A stretch of 64,000 nt of DNA from Nevskia sp. Lineage in GTDB: Bacteria; Pseudomonadota; Gammaproteobacteria; Nevskiales; Nevskiaceae. The notes under the pieces were generated by a model. It saw only the letters and a list, made by a program, of their open reading frames with translations. It was not told the DNA's origin and made no database searches. Location of the stretch: assembly GCA_019689635.1 (NCBI GenBank), contig JADGHB010000001.1:62001-126000 (forward strand), written 5' to 3'. The position numbers and the translations under genes are program-made. This document shows positions 7,792 through 16,415 of the stretch, piece by piece; within the stretch, counting starts at the first letter, position 1, and each line of letters begins with the position of its first letter.

Positions 7792-8625
7792 ATGCTCGAA
7801 CTGAAACCGGACACGATCGCCGGCGTGCGCTGCGCGGTGTACGACAGCGGTCCCGCGGACGCGCGCGCGGCGGTGGTCTTCGTCCACGGCAACCCCGGCC
7901 CGGCCGACGACTGGGAACGGCTGGCCCCGGCCGCCGCGGGCTTCGCGCGCGTGCTGGCCCTGGATCTGCCCGGCTTCGGCCGTGCCGCGCGGCCGCGCGC
8001 TTTCGACTACACCATCCGCGGCTATGCGCGTCAGCTCGGCGCGCTGATCGAAGCGCGCGGCATCGAACGCGTGCATCTCGTGCTGCACGATTTCGGCGGC
8101 GGCTTCGGCCTGCGCTGGGCGCTCGACCATCCGCGGCAACTGGCCAGCCTCGCGCTGATCGACTGCGGCGTGCTGGAGAACTACCGCTGGCACCGCTACG
8201 CCCGCATCTGGCAGACGCCGATCCTCGGCGAGCTGTTCCAGTGGCTGTCCACCGCGCGCACCCTGCGCGCGGTGCTCAATCGCGACAATCCGCGCCCCTT
8301 GCCGCGCGCCTTCACCGATCGCATCGCGCGCTTCGCCGACTGGGGCCACCGGCGCGCCGTGCTCAAGCTCTACCGCGCCACGCGCGATCCGCTCGCCGCC
8401 TTTCCCGACCTGTCCCAAATCCGGCACTGGCAAGACCTGCCGGTGTGCGTGATCTGGGGCGAGGCCGACCCCTACCTCCCCGCCGCCTACGCGCAGCGGC
8501 AGAAGGACTATTTCCCGCGCGCGGAAGTGCACGTGCTGGAGGGGCTGGGCCACTGGCCGTTCGTGGACGATCCGGCGGCCGTGGAAAACATCCTCGTTCC
8601 TTTCCTGCGCCGCGTCGCCACGTAG
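7792..8625 (+). CDS. Alpha/beta hydrolase, haloalkane-dehalogenase-like nucleophile elbow
   Basis: A 277-residue alpha/beta hydrolase with the oxyanion block VFVHGNPGPADDW near residue 30. The nucleophile elbow reads VLHDFGGGFG, so the nucleophile is Asp rather than the usual Ser. That pattern, with HGNP, is typical of haloalkane or fluoroacetate dehalogenases and of some epoxide hydrolases. The later IWGEADPYLP and GLGHWPFVDDP supply the acid and histidine. The halide-binding Trp that usually follows the Asp is Phe here. It follows the ECF42 module by 28 bp and may belong to it. Dehalogenase, epoxide hydrolase or another Asp-based hydrolase are all possible. Confidence 0.7.
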   Translation: MLELKPDTIAGVRCAVYDSGPADARAAVVFVHGNPGPADDWERLAPAAAGFARVLALDLPGFGRAARPRAFDYTIRGYARQLGALIEARGIERVHLVLHDFGGGFGLRWALDHPRQLASLALIDCGVLENYRWHRYARIWQTPILGELFQWLSTARTLRAVLNRDNPRPLPRAFTDRIARFADWGHRRAVLKLYRATRDPLAAFPDLSQIRHWQDLPVCVIWGEADPYLPAAYAQRQKDYFPRAEVHVLEGLGHWPFVDDPAAVENILVPFLRRVAT

Positions 8626-8645
8626 CTTCGCGCGGCCGGGAATCG

Positions 8646-8676
8646 CCGCGGCGCGGGCGCCATTCGCCCGCCGCGG
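8646..8676. terminator. Hairpin between convergent genes
   Basis: CCGCGG-CG-CGGGCG, loop CCATT, then CGCCCG-CCGCGG forms a very strong GC stem with a 2-base bulge in the 57 bp between two convergent stop codons. There is no long T run on either strand, so termination is inferred from position and stem strength only. Confidence 0.5.
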
Positions 8677-8682
8677 CCGGTT

Positions 8683-9297
8683 TCACGAAACCCGCCGCCC
8701 GCGCTCCCACAGCAGCCAGGCGTGCGCCGCGGCGATGCCGCCGAAGGTCAGCGGGCCGCCGGGCCAGGCGTGGGTCTTGAACAAAGCGATTCCGAAGCTG
8801 GAGATCGCCAGCAGCGCGATCGGTCCCCAGGAATGACCGCCGCGCCTCAACACCGCTCCTGCCGCCAGCGCGCCCACGGAAAGGGCGACCGAGCCGCCCA
8901 CGGCGAACAGTGACACGCCGCCGCCCATGACCGGATGCGACCACAGCGCGTCGAGCATCGCGCGCCAGGCCTCGGGCGCGTTCGAGCCATTGGCGGCGCC
9001 CACCAGAATCCCGGTCGCCACGCCGGCCACCGCATCCCAGGCGGTCCAGCTCGCGCCGAAGACGAACATCGCCACGCGGCACAGCGCCGCGGCGCCGCCG
9101 CTCTGCCCCCGGGCCCACCAGGCCACCGCCAGCGCCGCCAGCGGAAACAGCGCGATCTGCGCATAATGCACCGCGAGCCACGTCCGCACGTCGAGGCGCA
9201 AAAGGTCGTGCGGATGCGGGTGAAAGATCTCGACGATCGCCAACGACAGCGGCGCGCCCACCACCAGCGCCCATTCCAATCCCCTGTGCCGTTCCAT
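8683..9297 (-). CDS. Predicted integral membrane protein, unknown function
   Basis: A 204-residue protein dominated by about six hydrophobic segments (for example ALVVGAPLSLAIVEIF, IALFPLAALAVAWWA, GGGVSLFAVGGSVALSVGALAAGAVL and PIALLAISSFGIALF). A His-rich stretch (FHPHPHDLLRLDVRTW) lies after the first segment and could face the periplasm. I do not recognise a named family. It is read leftwards and starts about 50 bp from the left end of the IS630 element. Before that insertion it would have followed the helicase gene by about 50 bp, so the two may once have been read together. Confidence 0.6.
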   Translation of the reverse strand: MERHRGLEWALVVGAPLSLAIVEIFHPHPHDLLRLDVRTWLAVHYAQIALFPLAALAVAWWARGQSGGAAALCRVAMFVFGASWTAWDAVAGVATGILVGAANGSNAPEAWRAMLDALWSHPVMGGGVSLFAVGGSVALSVGALAAGAVLRRGGHSWGPIALLAISSFGIALFKTHAWPGGPLTFGGIAAAHAWLLWERGRRVS

Positions 9298-9350
9298 GTG
9301 AAAGCCTTCAATCTATATACCATCCCGCTCGCACGCCCGTCTTGTATCTA

Positions 9351-9375
9351 TTGAGCCTTCCCTAAATGGTTGACA
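9351..9375. repeat. IS630 left terminal inverted repeat
   Basis: Reads TTGAG then CCTTCCCTAAATGGTTGACA. It matches the reverse complement of the right end at about 21 of 25 positions. The outer flank is the TA target dinucleotide. Confidence 0.85.
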
Positions 9376-9377
9376 GA

Positions 9378-9920
9378 TCACAGCGCGAGTTCAGCCTGCT
9401 GCCAGAATGCGGTGACGAGCGTTGGTCGGCGCTGCATGGACTTCAATCGACGCCGGGCGAAGTCACTGACCTGCGCCAGTTGGATCGCGCAGAAGTTGCC
9501 GACTTCGTGCTGCTTGAGATGCGCCCAGAGGTATTCGACCGGATTGATCTCGGGCGCGTAGGCCGGGAGCCGTTCGAGTTGGATGGCGCCGTCGAGGCGA
9601 GCGACGAAGTCACGCACCAGGCGGCTTTTGTGGGCCGCCAGGCCATCCCAGATCACCAGCAGCTTGCGTCGGATCTGCTGGCGCAATGCCTTGAGGAATG
9701 CCACGACCTGCGGGCTCTTGATCGTGCCCTCAAAGAGCCGAAAGTAGAAGCCGTGGAACGTGACGCCGGCGATCATCGAGAGTTGCTTCCAACTGAAGCT
9801 GTACTGCAGCACGGGGGTCTGGCCCTTGGGCGCCCAGGTGCGTACCCGGCAGGGCCGCTCCGAGAGCCCGGACTCGTCTACGAAGACGATGGTGCGTCCT
9901 TGTCTTGCGGCGTTTTTTTT
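9378..9920 (-). CDS. IS630 transposase OrfB (DDE catalytic domain)
   Basis: This is the C-terminal half of the transposase, within the track frame 9378-10436; the part of that frame upstream of about 9920 is a shadow of OrfA. The DDE triad is visible as FVDESG, then VIWDGLAAHKS, then NPVEYLWAHLK, the standard IS630 spacing. It has no start of its own near the junction. Production as a fusion with OrfA by -1 frameshifting at the A8 run gives a continuous protein (..KKNAARQGRTIVFVDESG). The stop lies 3 bp inside the left inverted repeat. Confidence 0.88.
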   Translation of the reverse strand, partial: KKNAARQGRTIVFVDESGLSERPCRVRTWAPKGQTPVLQYSFSWKQLSMIAGVTFHGFYFRLFEGTIKSPQVVAFLKALRQQIRRKLLVIWDGLAAHKSRLVRDFVARLDGAIQLERLPAYAPEINPVEYLWAHLKQHEVGNFCAIQLAQVSDFARRRLKSMQRRPTLVTAFWQQAELAL

Positions 9921-10381
9921 AGAGCCGGCCAGCGCTTTTCCTTCCACTGCCGGATCGCCCGCTCGTCGCGTTGCGTGGCCCGGCTCGTCGGGCGCTGGCA
10001 GCTCCAGCCGAGCTGGCCGAGGATGCGCCATACCTGCACCTGGCTGTATCGCCGTCCGAACCGCTTCTCGATCAGTGCCGTCACACGAGGCAGCGTCCAC
10101 AGTTCGGTGGCATATCCCTGGGCCAGCGCTCCGGCTTTCAGCGCGCGGGCCAGCTCCTGGCGCTGCGCCGGCGTAAGCCCCGCAGGTCGTCCCAGCGTGG
10201 GCGCGTTCTTCAGTGCCGCCAACCCACCCTCCGCCAGCTTGTCGGCCCAACGTCGCACCGCCTCGCGGCTCACCCCGGCCTTGCGCGCCACTTCCGCCTG
10301 GCTGACCCCTTTGGACAATTGGCGTCCCGCTTTCAATCGGCGCCGTTCCAACTCCCGTCGCATGCGTCGTGCCCTCATCAT
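9878..10381 (-). CDS. IS630 transposase OrfA (DNA-binding domain)
   Basis: A 167-residue N-terminal half with helix-turn-helix segments (SQAEVARKAGVSREAVRRWADKL and YSQVQVWRILGQLGWSCQ) that bind the terminal repeats. The ATG at 10381 is chosen; the track's TTG start at 10432 lies within the inverted repeat. It ends 42 bases past the slippery A8 run, where ribosomes can shift by -1 into OrfB. Termination without slipping would give a DNA-binding protein that could act as a transposition inhibitor, as in other two-frame IS elements. Confidence 0.85.
   Translation of the reverse strand: MMRARRMRRELERRRLKAGRQLSKGVSQAEVARKAGVSREAVRRWADKLAEGGLAALKNAPTLGRPAGLTPAQRQELARALKAGALAQGYATELWTLPRVTALIEKRFGRRYSQVQVWRILGQLGWSCQRPTSRATQRDERAIRQWKEKRWPALKKTPQDKDAPSSS
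9913..9920 (-). other. Programmed -1 frameshift site (A8)
   Basis: On the minus strand the OrfA frame reads CTA AAA AAA ACG, a perfect A-AAA-AAA heptamer. A -1 slip gives AAA AAA AAC GCC and enters the OrfB frame. No stable downstream stimulator was established. Confidence 0.75.
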
Positions 10382-10426
10382 CGGCTCCCTTGGCTTCGAT
10401 GATAAGACCACAGCGACCACAAAAAG

Positions 10427-10451
10427 TGTCAAGCATTTATGAAAGACTCAA
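10427..10451. repeat. IS630 right terminal inverted repeat
   Basis: The reverse complement begins TTGAGTCTTTCATAAATG, matching the left end with four mismatches. Its outermost bases TTGA supply the present stop codon (TGA) of the helicase gene. Confidence 0.85.
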
Positions 10452-13400
10452 TAATCCTGCTTCGAGACGGCTCGTAGAGGTACATTGTCAACTCTGGATG
10501 ATTGGGCACGAAGCATCATCTGATCGCCATTCAACAGATCAACTGTTCTGATGCGACGAACCTCAACAAGTTGTGGGGCTCGCTCTATGGCACCAAGGGG
10601 CTCAATACCCATTGCGGTCAGTCGCTCGATGAGCTCGGTGAGCACTTCATCCTTGCGCAACTGCCACGTCGACGCAAAACATCGCCAAAATGTCCAGCCG
10701 GCGCGCTCAAGCACTCGCTGGCGCGCCATGTCATGCGCCCAGCGGTCGGGCCCATGGCACTCGTCGCCATCGCACTCGATAGCCAGACGCACATCGCCCG
10801 CACCTTCGACGACCATGTCGATACGATAAGCACCCGTCTGCACCTGAGGCACCACGCGATAGCCTCGCTCCACGAGCGCTGTGTACACTTGCCGCTCGAA
10901 GCCCGACTCGCACCGGTCGATAAGAATCTCGGCTTCTTCCTTCTCGGCGACGATGGGTTTGTCGAAGTGCTTTAGCAGGGTCATCCGCAAGTCCTTATCG
11001 GAGAGGTGCTTCACTTCCACTGACCGCACCAGGTACATTCGATCACGAGCGCGACTGGCGGCGACGTTGAGACGCTGCTCGAACATATTGCCCGACAGTG
11101 CCTTGCAGTTGTTCGGATCGACCACCATCGACAGGAACATGATGTCACGCTCGCTGCCCTGAAAGGTGCGCGCATCGCCGCACTCGAAGCGGCGATGCAG
11201 CAGTTCCGCAGAATCGCACTTACTGCGGACGAGCGAGTCGATAAGCTTCGCTTGTTCCATCCCCAACAGAGACACCACCCCGAGTGTGCGGCCTGCGAAG
11301 CGCTCGTCGTCGAGCAGTGCCGCGATTTCGTTAGCGATGAACTCAGCCTCCTCACGGTTGCAATCGCGCCGGTCGCGCAGTCCGTCCTCAACGTAGACGT
11401 CCACCAGTGGAGGATCGATGCGCTCGGTACCCTTTGGAATGCGCAGCGGCTGGATAGCACCTTTGTAGAAGACGCGATTCGAGTACGCAATGATGGGCGG
11501 CACGCATCGGAAATGCTCGCGGAGCATTACTTGGCGGGCCGCGAAGACGCGTGCCGCAAGGTCGTAGAGCGACTTCTCCGGTGTCATTTCCTCCTTGAAC
11601 GGTTGCTCTGCCAAGAAGCGGTCGCGCAATTCCTGTATGCGCTGCGCGGCGATGAAGCCGCCATCGGGCGAGACCTGCTTGTCGTCGCCCACGACCAGAA
11701 TCTTCTTGCCTCGCAGGACGGCGGGTAGCGCCCACAGGTCGGACTGGCTCGCTTCGTCTACGATGACGAGGTCGAAGGCACCAATGTCGGCGGGCATTGA
11801 CTCCGAGACTTTCGCATGACTCATAATCCAGCATGGCACTGCACCGGCGGCGCTGGTCATGTGGTGCCGCGCATCGCGCCGATAACGCGTGGCGTTGGGG
11901 CCCGTGCCCATTCCGATTTTTCGGATGGCCGTGGCGTAGCCCTGCAGCGCCTGCAACACACGCGGCGAGGCATTGCGCTTGGTTTCTAGCCAAGCCGCTC
12001 TCGCGACCACTTCCTTGTACAGCTTAGACAGCCGCTGCTCCAGCTCACGCCGACGTGCCCATAGTGTCAGGAGTTTTTCGCGGGCCTCAATCTGCTCGAG
12101 GTGGCTCTTCACCCGGCCCCACGTCCACGCGCGGCGCCAGTTGACCGGAAACGCGGTGTCTTCGCCGTTTTGCGGCACCGCGACGGAACGAACGCGTGCC
12201 GCCAGTCTGGGTGCGCCGGCGCGTTCGAGCCGAACGGCCGCTTCATGAACGAAGGCCAGCTCCGGATTCAGCCCCTGAATGCGGCGCAACTCGGCAATGA
12301 GCCGAGCGTAGTCTGCGGCCACGCGTTCGGCGGCGAACCCCTCCTTGCCGAGGGCCTTGTCGATGAATGCGACCAGCGCTTCCGACACCGGTCCCGATGT
12401 GCCGGCGAGCTTGGCCCTCAGCGTCGAAAGCTGAGTTGCCGCGCGCGCCAGGTCCGCCTTGGTTAAGTGCGCCATCAATTGAGCGCGCACTTTGGCCAAT
12501 TCCTCCGATGTACCGTTGAGATGCTTCACCGGCACCTGCGCGAACACTTCTTCCGCCTTGCGCACGAGCACGACGTCATGGTGCGTGGCGAGCTGATGGG
12601 CCTTGCGCGCGACCGAGGCCACCATCTCGATGCGGCGCAGTTCGGTCACACCGCCCTCAAGCTTCGGCGCGCCGAGCGCCGGTGCGAACTGGTTCCAGCG
12701 CGTGACGAACGAAGTCAGTCGCAGATGCAGGTCGAGGAAGCGCCTGACGTGCCGCCAATCGTCTGCGGCCGCTGGCGGCAGACCGGCTACCTTGATCCTA
12801 GCGACCGCTTTCTTGACGTCGCCGTTGACAAACGACATGAGCCCGAACGGCTTGCCTGTTCCCGCGGCACGCTGCACCGCCTCACGCACCTTGCCCGATG
12901 TGAGCGCCTCCGGTGGCACCTCCACCGGGCGCTGCAGGAAGGCGGTGCGCGCTTCGGTCAACGCTGCTATCTCGTCGAAGAGTGCTTCCAGCGCGGCACG
13001 CTCAGCATCATACGTCGCGAGCCGGCACTTCAGTCGCACCTGATGCGCCCACGGTTCGCCCAGCTCGTCGATCTCGGCAAGAACGCTGCGCGCGGACTTG
13101 ATGGCCGCGAGCAGCTGCCGCGCCGCTTCGAGCACATCAGACGTGGCTGCTTTCAACGGAAGCAGCTTGCCCTCGCCGACCTGCCGCTCGATTTCGTGCA
13201 TGCGCAGCAGGACGTCGTGCAGTTGCGCTACCTCGGGAGGCGGCAGCAGGTCATCCGCCGCGGGGACGCGAGCTTGGACATAAACCAGATCCTTGCCGAG
13301 CTTGCGCCGCACCTCCCGCAGGCGTCTGGCTTCATCCTCCGACAGTGGCGGCGCGTGTTCCGGTGCGAGCGTGACCGCATCGTCGAACCAGCCGTGCTCA

Positions 13401-15055
13401 GCCTGGCCGCTGACGACCAGCTCGGCGAGTTGCTGCGCGCGCAGCGGCTGGCCGTCGATATCGACCTCGGCAAGCTGGGCCTGCGCGATTTCATCGACAC
13501 GCCGGTCGATGTCCTCCAGCTCCGCATGCGCGCGGTCTATCTGGCTTCTACAACGCTCAATTTGCTGGCGCGTCAGTTCCGGGTTGAGCTGCGAAACCTT
13601 CGCCTGAATCGTGTTGATGGCGATTTCGAACTGGCGCAGACTCTCGCGGTCGCTGGTCAGCAGCGCCACCGTCAGTGGGCGGACCTCCTCGGGAATCTTG
13701 TCCTGAAGGACCTCAAGCGCGCGCTCGCCTTTTGACGTGACGAGCACCCGCCGGCCCGTGGCCAGGTAATGACAGATGATGTTGGCAATCGTGTGGGTCT
13801 TGCCGGTGCCCGGCGGACCTTGAACCACCACGCCTTCGGCCTGTTCCAGTTGCTGGACGATGGTGACCTGCTCCTGGTTGTACGGCAGCGGGAAGTAGAG
13901 CTCCCGCACGTCACCACCGCCTCCACCGCCGCGGGTTGACAGGCCGCGAAACTGGATGTCGGCAAACGGCGCCGGCTCATCCGACGGAACCGTCACGAGC
14001 GCAGCCGGCCCTTCTGGAATATCGCAGCCGTCGACCAGTCGCTGCTTGAGGCGGTGCAGGTCATCAAGCAGGTAGTTGTTCGACCGCGGACGCACAAACA
14101 GCGCCCATGCATCCGTGACAACGAGGTGCTCGCCCGGCGGCGGCACAGTGTTGTCGTCCTCGGTCAGCGGCCGATAGGTACCCTGGCTGTCCAGATTGCG
14201 CGCCGCCAGCTTCAGTACATCGGCGTAAGTACCCGGGTCGAATGGCGTAACCGGGCGTTCGTTGCTACGCGCAAGTTGCTCGCGCGCGGCCCGTTCGACC
14301 TCGGCCGCACTGCGTCCCAGACAGACGGCAAAGGCGTCGCCCTCATAGCGTGTCTCAGTGGCGCGAGGTCGTAGGTAGAGGGCCATCGTCTTTTCGTCGA
14401 GTCCAATCTCCATCTGCTGTGTCAGCAGCGGGTACTCAAAATCGACCGTCGAAACCTTCTCCGGCGATTCCTGCCACTTCAACTGCTGGGTCGCAACGCC
14501 TATGCCCCACACAAGCTCTGCAGGGTTAACCGTCTCTTCGGCTTCAAGCTGGTGCTTGATGGCGAAGAGCTCGCTATACAAGTCGATGGTCTTGCGCCGC
14601 AGCTTTTCTTCCTCTGCCCACGATTCCCACACTGACGTGTATTCCTGTAGCACCTCCACAACCGCTGCACGTATGTCACGCTCTATCTCGTCTCGGTCTT
14701 CCAGGGTTTTGTTCGCGAACACCGAGGTAAGGCGCGTTTTCAGAGCGATCTCGTCGATGCTGGGGGGCGCACCGTTCGGATCATCGGTAACGCGGATGAA
14801 TTGCTTGAACTGCTCAAGAGCAGGAGGTTGTCTGCTGCGTAGTCTTTGTACGCGCAGCCAGTAGTGGTCGCCCTCAATGCTAACGTCGAATTCAACGCCA
14901 GGCAGTCCAATCAAATCTGCGCGTCGCTTCAAAAACCCCTTGATGTTGGCTAGTCGAAATACCCGCGGATCGATCTCCTTAGCCTGTTCCCCGATGTAGT
15001 CGACCAAACGAATCAGAAGGTCGCGCGGGCTCAATGTTGCATCTTCAGCTTTCAA
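10448..15055 (-). CDS. SF1 DNA2/NAM7-type helicase with C-terminal restriction-endonuclease-like domain; candidate defence protein
   Basis: A 1,535-residue protein. Residues 1-400 are a unique N-terminal region. Walker A (GPPGTGKT) is near 415 and is followed by a long charged, probably coiled-coil insert. Walker B (VDEASQSD) is near 1100, then the motifs GDDKQVSP, REHFRCVPP, TFQGSERD and VAASRARD of UPF1/DNA2-like SF1 helicases. Around 1390-1480 a PD-(D/E)xK-type domain of the MTES_1575/Vsr-like class is seen (YRIDMVV ... AIECDGDECHG). This architecture is common in solitary or multi-gene phage-defence systems. GC content is visibly lower than in the neighbours, suggesting transfer. The start is a TTG at 15055 just after an in-frame TAA; TTG codons further in are alternatives. 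The stop is donated by the IS630 end. Confidence 0.82.
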   Translation of the reverse strand: MKAEDATLSPRDLLIRLVDYIGEQAKEIDPRVFRLANIKGFLKRRADLIGLPGVEFDVSIEGDHYWLRVQRLRSRQPPALEQFKQFIRVTDDPNGAPPSIDEIALKTRLTSVFANKTLEDRDEIERDIRAAVVEVLQEYTSVWESWAEEEKLRRKTIDLYSELFAIKHQLEAEETVNPAELVWGIGVATQQLKWQESPEKVSTVDFEYPLLTQQMEIGLDEKTMALYLRPRATETRYEGDAFAVCLGRSAAEVERAAREQLARSNERPVTPFDPGTYADVLKLAARNLDSQGTYRPLTEDDNTVPPPGEHLVVTDAWALFVRPRSNNYLLDDLHRLKQRLVDGCDIPEGPAALVTVPSDEPAPFADIQFRGLSTRGGGGGGDVRELYFPLPYNQEQVTIVQQLEQAEGVVVQGPPGTGKTHTIANIICHYLATGRRVLVTSKGERALEVLQDKIPEEVRPLTVALLTSDRESLRQFEIAINTIQAKVSQLNPELTRQQIERCRSQIDRAHAELEDIDRRVDEIAQAQLAEVDIDGQPLRAQQLAELVVSGQAEHGWFDDAVTLAPEHAPPLSEDEARRLREVRRKLGKDLVYVQARVPAADDLLPPPEVAQLHDVLLRMHEIERQVGEGKLLPLKAATSDVLEAARQLLAAIKSARSVLAEIDELGEPWAHQVRLKCRLATYDAERAALEALFDEIAALTEARTAFLQRPVEVPPEALTSGKVREAVQRAAGTGKPFGLMSFVNGDVKKAVARIKVAGLPPAAADDWRHVRRFLDLHLRLTSFVTRWNQFAPALGAPKLEGGVTELRRIEMVASVARKAHQLATHHDVVLVRKAEEVFAQVPVKHLNGTSEELAKVRAQLMAHLTKADLARAATQLSTLRAKLAGTSGPVSEALVAFIDKALGKEGFAAERVAADYARLIAELRRIQGLNPELAFVHEAAVRLERAGAPRLAARVRSVAVPQNGEDTAFPVNWRRAWTWGRVKSHLEQIEAREKLLTLWARRRELEQRLSKLYKEVVARAAWLETKRNASPRVLQALQGYATAIRKIGMGTGPNATRYRRDARHHMTSAAGAVPCWIMSHAKVSESMPADIGAFDLVIVDEASQSDLWALPAVLRGKKILVVGDDKQVSPDGGFIAAQRIQELRDRFLAEQPFKEEMTPEKSLYDLAARVFAARQVMLREHFRCVPPIIAYSNRVFYKGAIQPLRIPKGTERIDPPLVDVYVEDGLRDRRDCNREEAEFIANEIAALLDDERFAGRTLGVVSLLGMEQAKLIDSLVRSKCDSAELLHRRFECGDARTFQGSERDIMFLSMVVDPNNCKALSGNMFEQRLNVAASRARDRMYLVRSVEVKHLSDKDLRMTLLKHFDKPIVAEKEEAEILIDRCESGFERQVYTALVERGYRVVPQVQTGAYRIDMVVEGAGDVRLAIECDGDECHGPDRWAHDMARQRVLERAGWTFWRCFASTWQLRKDEVLTELIERLTAMGIEPLGAIERAPQLVEVRRIRTVDLLNGDQMMLRAQSSRVDNVPLRAVSKQDY

Positions 15056-15499
15056 GACCAGTTACCGCATATCTGATGTGATGACTTCCAAGACCTTCGA
15101 ACACCGGTAACGCCGCGCAACGAGCAAATTCTGGTGTGAGGTGCGGAGACAAAATTAGCCGCTAACTTACGGTATACAACACCGATCATAAATCAAGGTA
15201 ACCGAACTCGAGCGCAGGGGGTACGTTCTATTCTTGAGCCGCATCCGTCGCGAGACGGCGAACTCGCTGCGCTCGTCACGATACGCCTCGGCCGCATTAT
15301 TCGAGCGGCGCGAAGCGCAATGCCTCGACGGGACCCCACCATTCCTATTCGCCCCCGCACAAGCGCTGCACGAACTGGAATTGGACTAGCAGTACGGTAA
15401 TCACCGCTCCTAGCTAAGTCAAAACCGCGCGTCTGCGATCTTCCAAAATCAAAAGCCGGCCCGAACCGCATTAAGCGCAAAATCGGCTCAGGGCCCGAA
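15056..15499. other. Non-coding stretch upstream of the helicase gene
   Basis: These 444 bp hold no convincing gene. The 95-codon frame at 15193-15480 is Arg/Ser-rich and low-complexity and looks like a shadow. The part next to the helicase (15056-15200) is AT-richer than its surroundings and should hold the helicase promoter, but I cannot pick boxes with confidence. The part nearer the SDR gene could be a decayed gene; nothing recognisable remains. Confidence 0.5.
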
Positions 15500-16354
15500 T
15501 CATCGCCGCGCGGCCGGCGGACGGGCGAGCGTGTGCAGCCGGTCGTTGAGCCGGCGCATGACGAATTCGTAGGCGGGCGGGAACCAGCGCTGCGCCCACC
15601 AGCCGAGGCGCACGTCGAACGAGGTGAAGACGAGATAGCGCTTGCGCTCGATCCCTTTGAGGATCGCGGCTGCGGCGCGCTGCGGCGTGACGGCGCGTTG
15701 CTGGAAGCGCCGCTTGAGTTTCGAAAGCCGGGGATCGTTCGGGTCCACGCCCTCGATCTCCACCGTGTGGACCAGGCCGGTGTCCACGCCGCCGGGACAG
15801 ACCAGGGTCACGCCGATGCCGTGGCGTTCGAGATCGAAGCGCAACACCTCGCTCACGCCGCGCAGGCCGAACTTGGAAGCGCTGTAGGGCGCATGCCAGG
15901 GCAGGCCGAACAAGCCCGCGGCGGAGGACACGTTGACCAGGTGACCGCCGCGGCCGGAGGCGATCATCGCCGGCAGGAAGCACTCCATGACGTGGATCGG
16001 CCCCATCAGGTTCACTTCGATCGCGCGTCGCCACTGCGCGTGGCGCAGGCGCTCGACCGTACCCCACACGGCGATGCCGGCCACGTTCATCAGCACGTCC
16101 AGGCTGCCGTGCGCGGCGTGGATCTCGTCCGCGGCGCGGCATACCGCTGCGTAATCGGCGACGTCCAGCGCGGCAGTCCAGGCCACCGCGCCACCGGCGG
16201 CGCGGACTTCCGCAACCGCCGTGTCCAGTCCCGCGGCGTTGACGTCGGTCAAAAACAGCACGGCGCCGCGCCGCGCGGCGGCTTGCGCGAGAGCGCGGCC
16301 GATGCCGCTGGCCGCGCCGGTGATGAGGCATTTCTTCCCCGAGAGATTGGTCAT
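15500..16354 (-). CDS. Short-chain dehydrogenase/reductase (SDR)
   Basis: A classical SDR of 284 residues from the ATG at 16354 (a GTG at 16366 is an alternative start). The cofactor motif TGAASGIG is near residue 14, MNVAG near 87, and the catalytic YSASK follows NVSSAAG. The Asp after the second strand (FLTDVN) favours NAD(H). The C-terminal extension (KRRFQQRAVTPQRAAAAILKGIERKRYLVFTSFDVRLGWW) is typical of SDRs annotated as acetoin or steroid dehydrogenases that end in a membrane-associating Trp-rich tail. It is divergent from the AhpD-like gene. A hydroxysteroid substrate is inferred only from context. Confidence 0.85.
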   Translation of the reverse strand: MTNLSGKKCLITGAASGIGRALAQAAARRGAVLFLTDVNAAGLDTAVAEVRAAGGAVAWTAALDVADYAAVCRAADEIHAAHGSLDVLMNVAGIAVWGTVERLRHAQWRRAIEVNLMGPIHVMECFLPAMIASGRGGHLVNVSSAAGLFGLPWHAPYSASKFGLRGVSEVLRFDLERHGIGVTLVCPGGVDTGLVHTVEIEGVDPNDPRLSKLKRRFQQRAVTPQRAAAAILKGIERKRYLVFTSFDVRLGWWAQRWFPPAYEFVMRRLNDRLHTLARPPAARR

Positions 16355-16415
16355 CGTGCGTTTCACCCCAGCCTCGAATCGCGCATGCTAGCCCGAACTT
16401 GTGCCAGGATGCGCC

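Larger units (their letters stand above)
9351..10451 (-). mobile_element. IS630-family insertion sequence (about 1.1 kb)
   Basis: The element is bounded by imperfect terminal inverted repeats that begin TTGAG on both ends. It is flanked on each side by a TA dinucleotide (9349-9350 and 10452-10453), the target duplication of the IS630/Tc1 superfamily. It encodes a two-frame transposase joined by a -1 slip on an A8 run. Both frames and both ends look intact, so it may be active or recently inserted. It sits in the stop codon of the helicase gene to its right. Confidence 0.88.

Noticed and set aside
15193-15480. Possible 95-residue gene in the helicase/SDR spacer
   Set aside because: Low-complexity Arg/Ser-rich translation, no ribosome binding site and no recognisable family.
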